Assembly (NCBI GenBank): GCA_025667525.1
Contig: CM046877.1
Span: forward strand, 27,060,737 to 27,124,736
Length of the DNA stretch: 64,000 bases
Direction of reading: 5' to 3'
From: Glebionis coronaria
Taxonomy: Eukaryota > Streptophyta > Magnoliopsida > Asterales > Asteraceae
Shown: piece by piece, positions 32,496-43,246 of the stretch
Layout of the letters: every line of letters starts with the position of its first letter
Position numbering within the stretch: the first letter of the stretch is position 1
Translations under genes and position numbers: made by a program
The notes under the pieces: model-generated
Database searches by the model: none
Seen by the model: only the letters and a program-made list of their open reading frames with translations
Told to the model about the DNA's origin: nothing

Positions 32496-35400
32496 ACTCA
32501 GGTTTTGTTTATCCTCTGTTTTATTTTCAAGCATTTATTTTTCCTGCCTTTTTACTTAGCATTATTTTAACTTGTCTTGTTTTAGTTTTCAATTTCAAGT
32601 TTATATTTTTATTACATTGTCAAATTTACTTTTCGTAGAGCTTTAATTCTTGTCATTTAATTAATTACCTTTTAAAGTTTTAATTTTTGCACCATTTACT
32701 TTTTAATTAGTTTTAGCTTTAATTACCCGTCATTTACTTTAAAGCTTCGCAAATTTCTTTTATTACCACGACTGATGTAGTTTTTTTACACACCTTTAGG
32801 AAAAGGAGGCAAAATAGGGCAAGCGTTAAGTGTCGGTTTAGGAAAACCAAGCACTAATGACCAATGCGAAGTTCGTTTCCCAAGGAGGCTTGTGTGTTGT
32901 GTTAATGAAATGATTAACTTTGTGATTATATTGTTATGAGAAAGAAAAATAGAAATGGGATAAGAAGAGAATGACGGTTACGATGACGGATTACACTAAT
33001 ACGATAAAGGCGTACACGTAAAACCGTAAAAAGCACCAAAATTAAAAGTTTTACTCTAAAAATTCCTAAAAATCACTAAAAATCCACTAAGGGTTTACAA
33101 AAAATCAAAACTTGCTAAAACCTTTTAATTAATTAAATATTAATTTTTTAATGCTAATTAAAGCCCTAAAAATCAATATTAACTAATAAAAAGTCCAAAT
33201 CAAGATCATAAAGTTTGTAAACCCTTAAAATAACCTAATTAAGCTAAAAAGTATTTTTCAAAATTTTAAAACCAATAAAAACTATTTTTAAACAATTAAA
33301 AACTATTAAAAGCTATAAAAACTTAAAATAATTCTAGTAAATAACTAAAAGACCCTCAAAATATTTGAAAATTTGTAAAATTCTTAATTAAGTGTCTAGA
33401 ATCTAGGAAAAATATAAAACTTAGAAATCAGACTTTTAATTCTTAATAATAAAATAATATTAAAATATTAATAAAAATCCAAAAATCCTAAAAAATTCTA
33501 AAAAGTTGCAAACTAGCTTAATTTAACCTAAATAATATAGAAATGAACTTGAAATTACCTAAATACCCTTAATGGGCCTATAAAATGGGCTAAACCCAAA
33601 ACAGACTCCTTATTGGGCCAAAATGAGCCCAAAATGAAAAAGTGGCCCAAATAAGCCTAAAAAAGCACTACTTGACTCAAAATTTGATTTTCAACAACTT
33701 TTTCTAAAGGCCCAAAAGTTAAAAATGTGAAATGAGCAAGCTTATACCAAACAGCTTATTCTTAATGGGCTTTTTGGCCCATTAAGCTATAAGCTAATGC
33801 CATAAGCTCAAATTAGACACACAAGCTTCTTTTGTCCTAAATAAGACTTCTGTAAAAAGAAATTTGAAATAAGCCAAAGGAATAAGCCTGAAAATGCAAA
33901 AAGCAATCTACAGAAAACGACAAAATAGTCGTTTTTGAGTTCTAGGCCACCCCAAGAGCTGATTCAAATTGCAAAAGCTTTTAAATGACTTCAATAAGCT
34001 AAATCAACAAAAAGTTTTCAAATAAGCTGACTCAATAAGCTGGAAAAAGCAAATAAGCACTTATGAAAAAGTCAATTAAGTTGGTTTTCTAGCAAAAAGT
34101 CAAAGTCAAAGTCCAATAAGCTCCAGTCTAATCAAATGGGTCAAATAATGAAGATCTATTAAAAAAAATAAGTTGTTGCAAGTCTGGATAAGCTAAAATA
34201 GCTTATTGATAAGCTGAGTATAAATTAACACTAGCAGGGGCTAGTTTTGGGTGTTGAGCAGTGGGAACTTTTCCCACTGCTTGACTTGTAGACTTTTTTG
34301 TCTTTGGTGACTTTTTTGGAGATTCAAGTTTCAACAAGGCACCCAAATGATCATTGGATCATAAGGAGTCAATACAAACAAAGAAATCAACAATCCAACA
34401 AGCCAATTTGTACAGTTAATTCAAACAGTCACCAGATCTGTCACAGACTTAGAACAATAAGCAGTTGAGGTTCAATAAGCACTTAGAGCACAATTCAGCC
34501 AGCCAAACTTAACCAAATGCATACACAAGCTATATTAAACTCAAATAAGCAAGTCTAAACAGGTTTCATGCAATGATTCAAAGTTTTAAGCAAGATTCAA
34601 GCACTTGAAGTTACTCATGAACACAAGAACATGCAGTTTTTACTTTTGCTGATGAAATTGACCAACAAGCCAGATTCAACCACTCAAATCTATCACATAT
34701 GTTATAATAATGATGTTTAAACAACTTTTAACCCTAAGCATGCACAAATTCTAGATTTCACCAAAATCTTAGGTCAAAAACAGTTAAAATCAACAAGTTA
34801 TGGCAGATTGTGTGATTCAAGGTTTCAAACTCAAAAACTTGCAACAAAATACTCTCAACCAAGCATATATCAAATAACAAGCATAAATACAAACTTCCAC
34901 AAACACAATAACAAGTTTTGATCTCAAACAGGTAATCCCAAACACCCCTTACTTTTCAAAATCAAAATTTTCAAATCAAAAGTGAGTTATAAGACCACCC
35001 AAGCCCAAATTAACTCAATAACAGCTAAGATAAGCAGATTCAAGCAATATTAAGCCACAAAATACACAAGAACATAAGTCACACACAAATATCACCAAAA
35101 ATCAAGATTTAAGCAGATTTTGGGATTAAGTATGCAAACCTCATGGATGTACATCCACACCCACGAATGTTAGAGCTTATGTGCTAGCAATAACAAGCAC
35201 AAGCTTCCAACAGCAACCCTGCTAAGATTCAACAAGGTTAGAAGCACAATATCAAAATCAGAAAAGTGAAAAGCCTTGATTGATGAAACCTTGTTACCCC
35301 ACATTTGATTATCCCCAAGTTATAAGCCTCACCACACCTTGATAACACAATATCAGGATGCTATGATCAGCCCTATAGCCCAAGAATTCCAAGGTTTGAA

Positions 35401-35637
35401 CAAGAACTTAGCAAAATATCAAGCTTGAAGGAAAAATGTAAACTTTTGCACCCTCCTTAAAAACAGGTTTTGAGATTCAGAATTATCAAACTAAGAACAA
35501 TAATAAGCAGTTATAAATGATGGCACTTGAGCTTTCTTCAACATTTCAAACACATTTCATTAATTCTGAAAAGGATTTACAGAAAAGTGAACAACTGAAA
35601 ATTCAAGAGCAAAGTGCAAATGTTGCACCCTAATGCC
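32496..35637. other. AT-rich repetitive DNA, no gene
   Basis: No coding frame is supported. 33000-33560 is dense in CTAAAAA and AAAATTTT phrases. 33560-35200 is rich in AATAAGC and AAGCTTAT motifs, the complement of motifs in 27700-28640. The right end is a sharp junction into exon 5 of transporter copy C at about 35638. Confidence 0.5.
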
Positions 35638-36320
35638 TTTATGCTGTCTGCAACGTTAGTGAGGTGAGCAAAACGGGCTGGTTTATACATAGTTTAAATG
35701 TGTTTTAAGTCAAAACAGGTATCTTTTGTACATGTCAAAGCAGGTTGCTTTGTGTTGACTTTTGAATATTTTGTTGTCCATTTCTTTGAAATTTTTTATA
35801 TGTAATTAACGCTTTCACTAAATTATATATCAGAAAACAATAGTGTATCTTTTATTCTCGGTGATGATCCTTGTGTAGGAATTTTTTGTGAAAAAAGCAG
35901 ATCAAGTTGAACTGTTGGCGATGTTGGGGCTCTTTGGTGCCATTGTCAGTGGTATTCAAATGTATCCTTTTTTTGTTGTTTTATCACTTTATGTTCAAGC
36001 TGCCGTTATACTTTATACACTATGATAATTGTAGTTTTAAGGTTTGTTTTCAATAACATAGAATATTGTGAACAAAAAAATGCTTGAAGCGGTGATCTTA
36101 TTATAAGATTCTACGAGTTACTAAATATTTTGATCATTCAAATCTTACTCGTTATGTTTCATTGAACTTCACATCCTCTTGTTTGTATACCAACCAACAT
36201 TGTTTAGTAGTGCATATCATAATTATCTCAAAGTGCTACTCTGTGGTCTTTAACTATGCTTATAGAGGCGTGCTTGAGCGAGAGGAACTCAAAGCTATCC
36301 ATTGGTCGTCAGGAGCGGTA

Positions 36321-36364
36321 CACTCTCTCTCTCTCTCTCTCTCTCCCTCTCCCTCTCCCTCTCC
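36321..36364. repeat. (CT)n microsatellite in transporter intron 7
   Basis: CT repeats and CTCTCC units just after the exon 7 donor are longer here than in copies A (about 6182-6203) and D (54080-54091). This is a length-variable site shared by the copies. Confidence 0.85.
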
Positions 36365-37371
36365 AAAGTCCACACACACATACAACACACACGGATATAC
36401 CGCCAGATTCGGTTTAACCGCCAACACGTTTTAGTATTTTCTACAAACAATTAATATACTACAATTCTTATAAAGTCCTTTGAATACATTTATCATGACT
36501 TTTGACCTTTTTCATTTTCACTTAAGGTTTTTTTATTTTGACCCAGAAACCGCATCTTTTCAGAGCATATCTTGTACTAAAAATAATACCATGGAAATAA
36601 TAAATTTGTTTGTCATAGGTGCTTCCATATGCCGGATTTGCAGCAGCAATGTTTCTGTTTTACTCAGGTGTGCCAATCTTGCTAGAGGTGAGGGCATTCA
36701 AGACTTTTTCTATCTACATCACTATAAAACTAAGCACTTAATTTGCGGTTTGCCTATCATGCAAGTAATTGAGAACTTAATTTTGGAAGTTTGTTCATGC
36801 CAAAATCAAATGCAGATTAGCGGCTCTACTATGCTAAATCTATCTTTGCTGACATCAGACATGTGGTCTGTATTGATACGCACTTTTGTGTACCACGAGA
36901 AGGTTTGTACCAATATCGAGCTTAAGTTATGATTTTGCAAGAAGCTAACATTCGCATATGCTATCAGGTAGATTGGATGTACTTTGTAGCGTTTGCTGCT
37001 GTTGCTGTCGGCCTCGTGGTTTATTCAGCGTATGATTTTTTATTTCATTCACCTTAGCTACACCTCTTTTGTGCTATATAGCGGATTAGAACGGGCCGGT
37101 TGCTAAAAAAACTTACAGGATTTATTGTTTTGGATACCCTTTGGTTGACTTCCGCCTTGTTTGACTTGTTCTAATTGTAGCTAGTTTTAAAAAAAACCAT
37201 ACACATTAGAGGCAAAGTATAATCCGGATTAACCCCGGTTATCCATAAACGGGTCAAATCTAATACTTTAAGAAACATAAATGTAACAATCATTTTTACA
37301 CGAAAACTACACAGAAAAATATAAGCAGAAAAAAGTACATTTTGTATTGGGAATCCGATTATGGCGGGATC

Positions 37372-37697
37372 TGTAGGGTTAATTCCCCACAACCCTGATT
37401 ACTAGATGCGGAATATCGATCACGAAGAACACATAGAACAGAATCGACAGAAAAGAAAAGCGACGCCACAAGGTAATCCCTAATCGTTTCCGATTAGTTT
37501 ATTGAAAGAATGCGTAATAGGTTTGTTCCCCCTCACCTCCTTTTATAGAGATAAGGGGGAACCGACTATACAAGTCCTACGGGTCGGGTTGGGCTTAGAC
37601 ATTGCCAACCGACCTTTATTCTTAGCTATTAGGAAACTAGGCTAATCGACACTCTCCCTAGACACGACTTAGGCGAATATAATGACTAAACATAACA
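37372..37697 (-). repeat. 3' LTR of Copia family Y
   Basis: On the plus strand it reads TGTAGGGTTAATTCC to ATAACA. It is identical to 42260-42585 as far as I can read. Confidence 0.95.
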
Positions 37698-37711
37698 ATT
37701 TCCACCTTAGG
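37698..37711 (-). promoter_or_regulatory. Polypurine tract of Copia family Y
   Basis: The minus strand reads GCCTAAGGTGGAAAT directly before the 3' LTR, the expected position for plus-strand DNA priming. Confidence 0.7.
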
Positions 37712-37717
37712 CATATA

Positions 37718-40700
37718 TTAGCCTATCCCAACACTCAGCAACTCCAAGCAGTGTTGTAACTTGCGTCCAGGTACCACCTTCGTCAAGGCATCCGCAGCAT
37801 TGTGTTCAGTACCCACTTTCAGAACTTCAACCGTCTTTGCTTCTAAGACTTCTCTGATAAAGTGATAACGCACATTGATGTGCTTAGTCCTTTCATGAAA
37901 AACATGATTCCGCGATAAGTGAATCGCGCCCTGATTATCACAATTAACTGCAACAGTGTTGAGCTTCACGCCCAATTCTTCCAAGAGTCCTCTTAGCCAA
38001 ATAGCTTCCTTCACAGCCTCCGTAAGGGCCATATACTCTGCCTCTGTAGTTGAAAGAGCCACCACGTGTTGTAGCGTTGCCTTCCAGCTTACAACACATC
38101 CTTGTACTAAAAATGCGTAACCAGTGAGAGACCTACCTTTATCCGGATCTTTAGCGTAGTCTGAATCAACAAAACCTGTTACGTCCACATGGTTGCCACG
38201 ATTTGTCCCATACACCAAACCCACGTTTACAGTGCCCTGCAAATATTTCATAATCCACTTCACTGCTTTCCAATGGAGTTTACCCGGATTCGCCAAATAT
38301 CTGCTAACTACACTTACTGCATACGCTATGTCTGGCCTCGTGCATACCATCAAGTACATTAAGCTCCCAACTGCATTTGAATATGGCACCCTACTCATTC
38401 TTTCAACATCACAATCCCTAACCGGACAATCCTTCAACGACAACTTGAAGTGCCCACCCAATGGTGTCTGAACCGACTTCCCATTGTCCATTCTAAACCT
38501 TTTTAAAACTTTAGAAATGTACCCGGATTGTGACACCCTCAGAATCTTGCGACTCCGATCCCTGAAGATCTCCATACCAAGAATCTTCTTTGCTTCCCCG
38601 AGCTCTTTCATGTCGAACTCCCTTTTAAGCAAAGACTTGGTAGCCGCGATCTCAGCCTTGCTTTTACAAGCAATCAGCATATCATCTACATATAACAATA
38701 GATAGATATACTCCCCTGGTGCATAACTCCTGTAATATACGCAGCTGTCGTAATTGCTACGCTTAAACCCGTTGCTCAGCATATACTCATCGAACCTCTT
38801 GTACCATTGCCTAGGTGACTGCTTCAAACCATAAAGAGATTTCTTTAACAAACATACCTTGTTACCTTGTTCAAATCCCGATGGCTGCCTCATGTAGATC
38901 ACCTCTTCAAGATTTCCATGTAAAAACGCCGTCTTTACATCAAGCTGCTCCAGCTCATAATCTTTACACGCAGTCAATGCAAGTATAACCCGAATAGATG
39001 TGTGTCGAACTACCGGTGAAAATACTTCATTGTAATCAATGCCTGCTCTTTGTGTGAATCCACGAGCCACCAGCCTTGCCTTGTACCTAGGCTTTTGAAC
39101 ACCTTCAATCCCTTCCTTTATTTTGCACAGCCATTTGCAGCTCACCAGCTTTTGCCCAACTGGATGATCTACTAACACCCAGGTCTTGTTCTTCTTCAGA
39201 GAATCCATCTCTTCTTTCATAGCAGCTTTCCACTTAGAGCTGTCTTCACAAGCAACTGCTTTCTGGTATGTCAATGGTTCATGAGTATCTTCTTCCTCTG
39301 CTGCAGCGAACGCGTAAGCAACCATATTACTCTCATCCCGAAACCTTGCCGGTTTCGTTTTTGTCCTTGGCTCTCTATCCCGAACCAATTGATAATCTGT
39401 GAGATCCGGTGGATGATCAATCTCTTGAACCCCTGCATCTTCATCATCGCCATCTTCCTGATCTGTCTGGTCTTCCTGATCTGACTGATCTTCATGACCT
39501 GTTTGATCTTCCTGACCTGGATGGTCTTCCTCAGGCGTATGATTATTTAACCTCTGCAGTTCCACCTCAACTTGTAATTCCTCAACAGACTTATCTTTTC
39601 CTGCACCAGTATCCTTCAACGTGTCTTTGTACATGACACTTTCATTGAAGACCACGTTCCTGCTTGTGACTATTTTAGGCGATTCATTATCAAGCCTATA
39701 TAGTCTGTACCCCTTCACACCTTCAGGATACCCCAAAAGAACGCATTTTACCGCTCTCGGCTCGAGCTTACCTTGTTTAACGTGTGAATACGCGACACAG
39801 CCGAAAACCCTCAACATCCCATAATCACTAGGATGTCCCGACCACATCTCCATAGGTGTCTTCTTCTCAATCGCTGTTGATGGTGACCTATTTATAAGAT
39901 ATGCGGCCGTACATGTCGCTTCCGCCCAGAAGGTCTTGGGCAATCCAGACTGTATTAATAAACAGCGTACCTTGTCCATGAGAGTTCTGTTCATCCGTTC
40001 TGCTAAACCATTTTGCTGCGGCGTCCCGGCAACCGTCAAATGTCTAGCAATCCCACTCTCAGTGCATAGCTGATTAAACTCCCGGTTACAGAACTCAAGA
40101 CCATTATCCGTCCTAAGCTTCTTAACCGTCCTCCCAGTCTGATTTTCTACTAACTGCTTCCACTCTTTGAACTTTTCAAATGCTTCGTGTTTGAACCTGA
40201 GAACATAAACCCATACCCTTCTGGAATAATCATCGACAATAGATAAGAAATACCTCTTACCTCCCAATGATTCCACCTGAGACGGACCCCATAAGTCTGA
40301 ATGAACATAGTCTATCACTCCCTGAGTAGTGTGCCTTCCTACACCGAAACGGACTCGATGTGACTTTCCCAGAACACAATTCTCACAAAAATCGAGCTTA
40401 CCTAGACTCTTCTTGCCAAACAAACCCTGCTTTTCCAGCACGTGTAGTCCCGCCTCACTGATAGGTCCCAGTCTTTTATGCCAAACCTGCACAAGACTGT
40501 CTTTCTCTTCAACACTAGCATTAAGCTCACCGGCCAATGCATGGCCATCCAAAGAGTACACACAGTTCTCCCTTCGGGTTCCAGATATAATAACCCTAGA
40601 ACCATTAATCACCTTGACTTTGCCCGACTGCAATTTTATGGTATATCCCTCTTTTTCAAGAGTTCCCAGCGATATCAAGTTTCTTTTCAATTCAGGAATG

Positions 40701-41719
40701 TACCTGACATTGTGTAACACAAAACTTGACCCATCTTTCAGTTGTACCTTTACCTTGCCAATACCCCTGATCTTGCACTCCCTGTTGTCGCCCAACAGTA
40801 CGCTGCCCCCATCGCATTCCAGAAAATCAAAAAATACATCTAACCTGGGTGACATGTGATATGAACCTCCTGAATCCATGATCCAATCTTGCAGTCTTTC
40901 TGCACTCATCGCCATCATCACCTCAGAATCTTCGTAAATCGAACCACTGGAGCTTGGTTGATCATCTTTCTTGACGTAACCTTTTGACTTCTTGCGATTA
41001 TTCTTCGGACAGTCTCTTCTCAAGTGTTCCTCAGATTGGTAAATAAAGCATTTGAGTCTTCCACCTCGAGATTTCGATCTTGACTTTCCCTTTGACTGAA
41101 GCGAATTCTTGCGATCAGTTCTTCCCCTCACATATAACCCTTCACCATCATCCCCCTTCGCCTTGAACCTTTCTTTGATTTCCTTTGAATTTAGTGTGGC
41201 CATCACGTCCTCCAAAGTCAAATCTTCCCGTCCATAAAGCAAGGTATCCACAAAGTGTTCGTATGATGCTGGTAAAGACGTGAGTAACAATAAAGCAAGA
41301 TCTTCATCCTCGAATTTTACCTCAATATTTGCTAAATCAACAACGATTTTGTTGAACTCATCTATATGCTCGGAAATCTTTCGTCCAGTCGGCATGTAGA
41401 ATGTATACAACTTCTTCTTCAGGTACAACTTGTTGGCCAATGACTTTGTCATGTACAAAGACTCGAGCTTTGACCAAACCCCCGCTGCAGTCGTCTCCCC
41501 GGTAACCTCTCTCAGGACCTTGTTACCTAAACACAAAATCATGGCACTGTGAGCATTCTTGTCAAGCTTAGATTTCTCTTCAGCTTCCATATTCGCGGGG
41601 AAAACCTCCAGAGCTGCTTCACATCCGTTCTGGATTAATAAAGCACGCATCTTGATTCTCCATAACCCGAAATCGCCAGTTCCATCGAATTTCTCGATGT
41701 CAAACTTGGCTCCCGTCAT
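37718..41719 (-). CDS. Copia gag-pol polyprotein, family Y (1333 aa, uninterrupted)
   Basis: One frame encodes the whole replication machinery. Gag occupies residues 1-220. The zinc knuckle is at 224-237 and reads CFIYQSEEHLRRDC, with Tyr227 where the second Cys belongs. The protease has DSG at 282-284. In the integrase zinc domain His414 and Cys445/Cys448 are present, but Pro419 replaces the second His (RLGPIS instead of RLGHIS). The integrase core Asp475, Asp538 and Glu574 give exact DD35E spacing. An acidic QED-rich linker spans about 725-765. RT has Asp927 (QLDVKTAFLHG) and YVDD at 1010-1013. RNase H shows DSDYAKD, TTEAEYMAL, CDNQGAI and ADALTK. There are no stops, but the two lost zinc ligands may make this copy depend on relatives. 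Confidence 0.95.
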   Translation of the reverse strand: MTGAKFDIEKFDGTGDFGLWRIKMRALLIQNGCEAALEVFPANMEAEEKSKLDKNAHSAMILCLGNKVLREVTGETTAAGVWSKLESLYMTKSLANKLYLKKKLYTFYMPTGRKISEHIDEFNKIVVDLANIEVKFEDEDLALLLLTSLPASYEHFVDTLLYGREDLTLEDVMATLNSKEIKERFKAKGDDGEGLYVRGRTDRKNSLQSKGKSRSKSRGGRLKCFIYQSEEHLRRDCPKNNRKKSKGYVKKDDQPSSSGSIYEDSEVMMAMSAERLQDWIMDSGGSYHMSPRLDVFFDFLECDGGSVLLGDNRECKIRGIGKVKVQLKDGSSFVLHNVRYIPELKRNLISLGTLEKEGYTIKLQSGKVKVINGSRVIISGTRRENCVYSLDGHALAGELNASVEEKDSLVQVWHKRLGPISEAGLHVLEKQGLFGKKSLGKLDFCENCVLGKSHRVRFGVGRHTTQGVIDYVHSDLWGPSQVESLGGKRYFLSIVDDYSRRVWVYVLRFKHEAFEKFKEWKQLVENQTGRTVKKLRTDNGLEFCNREFNQLCTESGIARHLTVAGTPQQNGLAERMNRTLMDKVRCLLIQSGLPKTFWAEATCTAAYLINRSPSTAIEKKTPMEMWSGHPSDYGMLRVFGCVAYSHVKQGKLEPRAVKCVLLGYPEGVKGYRLYRLDNESPKIVTSRNVVFNESVMYKDTLKDTGAGKDKSVEELQVEVELQRLNNHTPEEDHPGQEDQTGHEDQSDQEDQTDQEDGDDEDAGVQEIDHPPDLTDYQLVRDREPRTKTKPARFRDESNMVAYAFAAAEEEDTHEPLTYQKAVACEDSSKWKAAMKEEMDSLKKNKTWVLVDHPVGQKLVSCKWLCKIKEGIEGVQKPRYKARLVARGFTQRAGIDYNEVFSPVVRHTSIRVILALTACKDYELEQLDVKTAFLHGNLEEVIYMRQPSGFEQGNKVCLLKKSLYGLKQSPRQWYKRFDEYMLSNGFKRSNYDSCVYYRSYAPGEYIYLLLYVDDMLIACKSKAEIAATKSLLKREFDMKELGEAKKILGMEIFRDRSRKILRVSQSGYISKVLKRFRMDNGKSVQTPLGGHFKLSLKDCPVRDCDVERMSRVPYSNAVGSLMYLMVCTRPDIAYAVSVVSRYLANPGKLHWKAVKWIMKYLQGTVNVGLVYGTNRGNHVDVTGFVDSDYAKDPDKGRSLTGYAFLVQGCVVSWKATLQHVVALSTTEAEYMALTEAVKEAIWLRGLLEELGVKLNTVAVNCDNQGAIHLSRNHVFHERTKHINVRYHFIREVLEAKTVEVLKVGTEHNAADALTKVVPGRKLQHCLELLSVGIG

Positions 41720-42240
41720 TCTTTATCCCTTTGTTGATTTGCTAAACCTTGTGATAAACCCTCACAATCACAAACCGACAAAGTCCCTTCGATAATTCGC
41801 TAAACCTTGTGATACGTTAAACCTCACAATCACGAATTACGAAGTTCCCTTGTGTCAAAAACCCTACAAAGTATTAACCTTTTTTGTTTTATAAATACAA
41901 AACAAAAATAAATATAATAAACCTTTATAAATCTGGCCCAATACAAGTCCAAATTTAGAAAAATTTATATAACACCTTAGGCCCAAATTACACTGGCCCA
42001 ATCAACCCTTGTAGTGTAAACCTGTGTTTGACTTTTAAACAGCCACAACACTTCTTCTTCTTCGTCTGTTTTCTTTCCTGCGACACAAACAAGAAAAAAA
42101 AACAGATCCTTGATCTTCAAAAACCAGAAAACCAAGAAACACCCTCTTCAATCAATCGTTTCTGCTGCTACGTTGATGATCTAAACCCGATCACCAATAA
42201 CCCTTCCTTGATCGATCCTAGTAACCAGCCACTCGCGAAC

Positions 42241-42257
42241 CTAAGCTCTTGATACCA
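42241..42257 (-). promoter_or_regulatory. Primer binding site of Copia family Y
   Basis: The minus strand reads TGGTATCAAGAGCTTAG two bases inside the 5' LTR, an excellent initiator-tRNA-Met complement. Confidence 0.92.
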
Positions 42258-42259
42258 CT

Positions 42260-42585
42260 TGTAGGGTTAATTCCCCACAACCCTGATTACTAGATGCGGA
42301 ATATCGATCACGAAGAACACATAGAACAGAATCGACAGAAAAGAAAAGCGACGCCACAAGGTAATCCCTAATCGTTTCCGATTAGTTTATTGAAAGAATG
42401 CGTAATAGGTTTGTTCCCCCTCACCTCCTTTTATAGAGATAAGGGGGAACCGACTATACAAGTCCTACGGGTCGGGTTGGGCTTAGACATTGCCAACCGA
42501 CCTTTATTCTTAGCTATTAGGAAACTAGGCTAATCGACACTCTCCCTAGACACGACTTAGGCGAATATAATGACTAAACATAACA
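42260..42585 (-). repeat. 5' LTR of Copia family Y (promoter LTR)
   Basis: This 326-bp LTR contains a TATA-like CTATAAAAGG on the minus strand at about 42427-42436. Target duplication GGATC follows at 42586-42590. Confidence 0.95.
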
Positions 42586-42857
42586 GGATCTATGAATGAA
42601 ATGCAATGATCTCAAGGATCTTAAGTTTGTAAGGTTTTTTCAGGTTCGATAAAGAAGTGAAAGAATCCCATGAGGATGCTGCTGATGAGCCGAAACAAAA
42701 TAAGCACATTGATGAGGAAGCTGGAACGGCAGCAACTGTGAAGTTAAACACACTACAAAGTATTGACGAGGAAGCTGGTGTGGCAGGTTCAGTTAAGTTA
42801 AAGACACCATCTCGGGCCTCAAATGATAGTGGCAGGTTCCAAGATCCAATTGAGTAG

Positions 42858-43246
42858 TTGATTGATCAGATAGTTTAATATCAGAATGTGCTTTTAGGCC
42901 GATCAAGTTTAGGATTATCTGTTTCAATATAGAAATGATCTGAGTTTTTTCTCTTCGTATGGACGCTAATGCAAATACGGTTTCAAGTTTTAACTCGAAT
43001 TCGTGTATTTCATATATTTGTTCATCAATACATCCTGGATAACAGTATTACCGAAAATACCTACCATTGTAATTCATTATATATGAGGCTTGATGAGAAA
43101 AAATTACGTAACTTGGTGAATATTTGTATGAACAAAATAAATGAGTAAAACAACTCTAAACAAAGATTATAGTGTAAAAACCCTATTCAAAATTGACCCG
43201 CTGCAACGAGCTACAAATCCAATTGCGCAAAGATGTTCTTACAAAA
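42858..43246. other. Convergent gap between transporter copy C and PG2
   Basis: It is collinear with 22064-22440 apart from an extra stretch of about 45 bases (43023-43069) and small changes. Nothing coding is seen. Confidence 0.6.

Larger units (their letters stand above)
37372..42585 (-). mobile_element. Complete young Copia retrotransposon, family Y
   Basis: This 5214-bp element has two 326-bp LTRs that I read as identical, a 5-bp target duplication GGATC (37367-37371 and 42586-42590), a tRNA-Met primer site, a polypurine tract and a single long polyprotein frame. Copy B of the transporter lacks it: its intron reads GGCGAGACCTATGAATG, the empty site. The insertion therefore postdates the B/C duplication. 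LTR identity indicates a recent insertion. Confidence 0.96.
35638..42857 (+). pseudogene. SLC35F/DUF914 transporter pseudogene, copy C (end of exon 5 to exon 11)
   Basis: The copy starts abruptly inside exon 5 (TTTATGCTGTCTGCAACG). Exons 6-11 are 35879-35961, 36266-36317 (GVLEREELKAIHWSSGA), 36619-36687 (VLPYAGFAAAMFLFYSGVP), 36816-36902 (LSLLTSDMWSVLIRTFVYHE), 36968-37029 (VDWMYFVAFAAVAVGLVVYS) and 42644-42857 (acidic tail ending in TAG). All are open, with normal splice sites. Intron 10 contains a complete Copia element. The first six helices are absent, so the copy cannot make a full transporter. Its clean 3' half suggests a young age. Confidence 0.87.

Noticed and set aside
40329..40859. 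176-codon plus-strand frame inside the Copia
   Set aside because: It is antisense to the uninterrupted family Y polyprotein.
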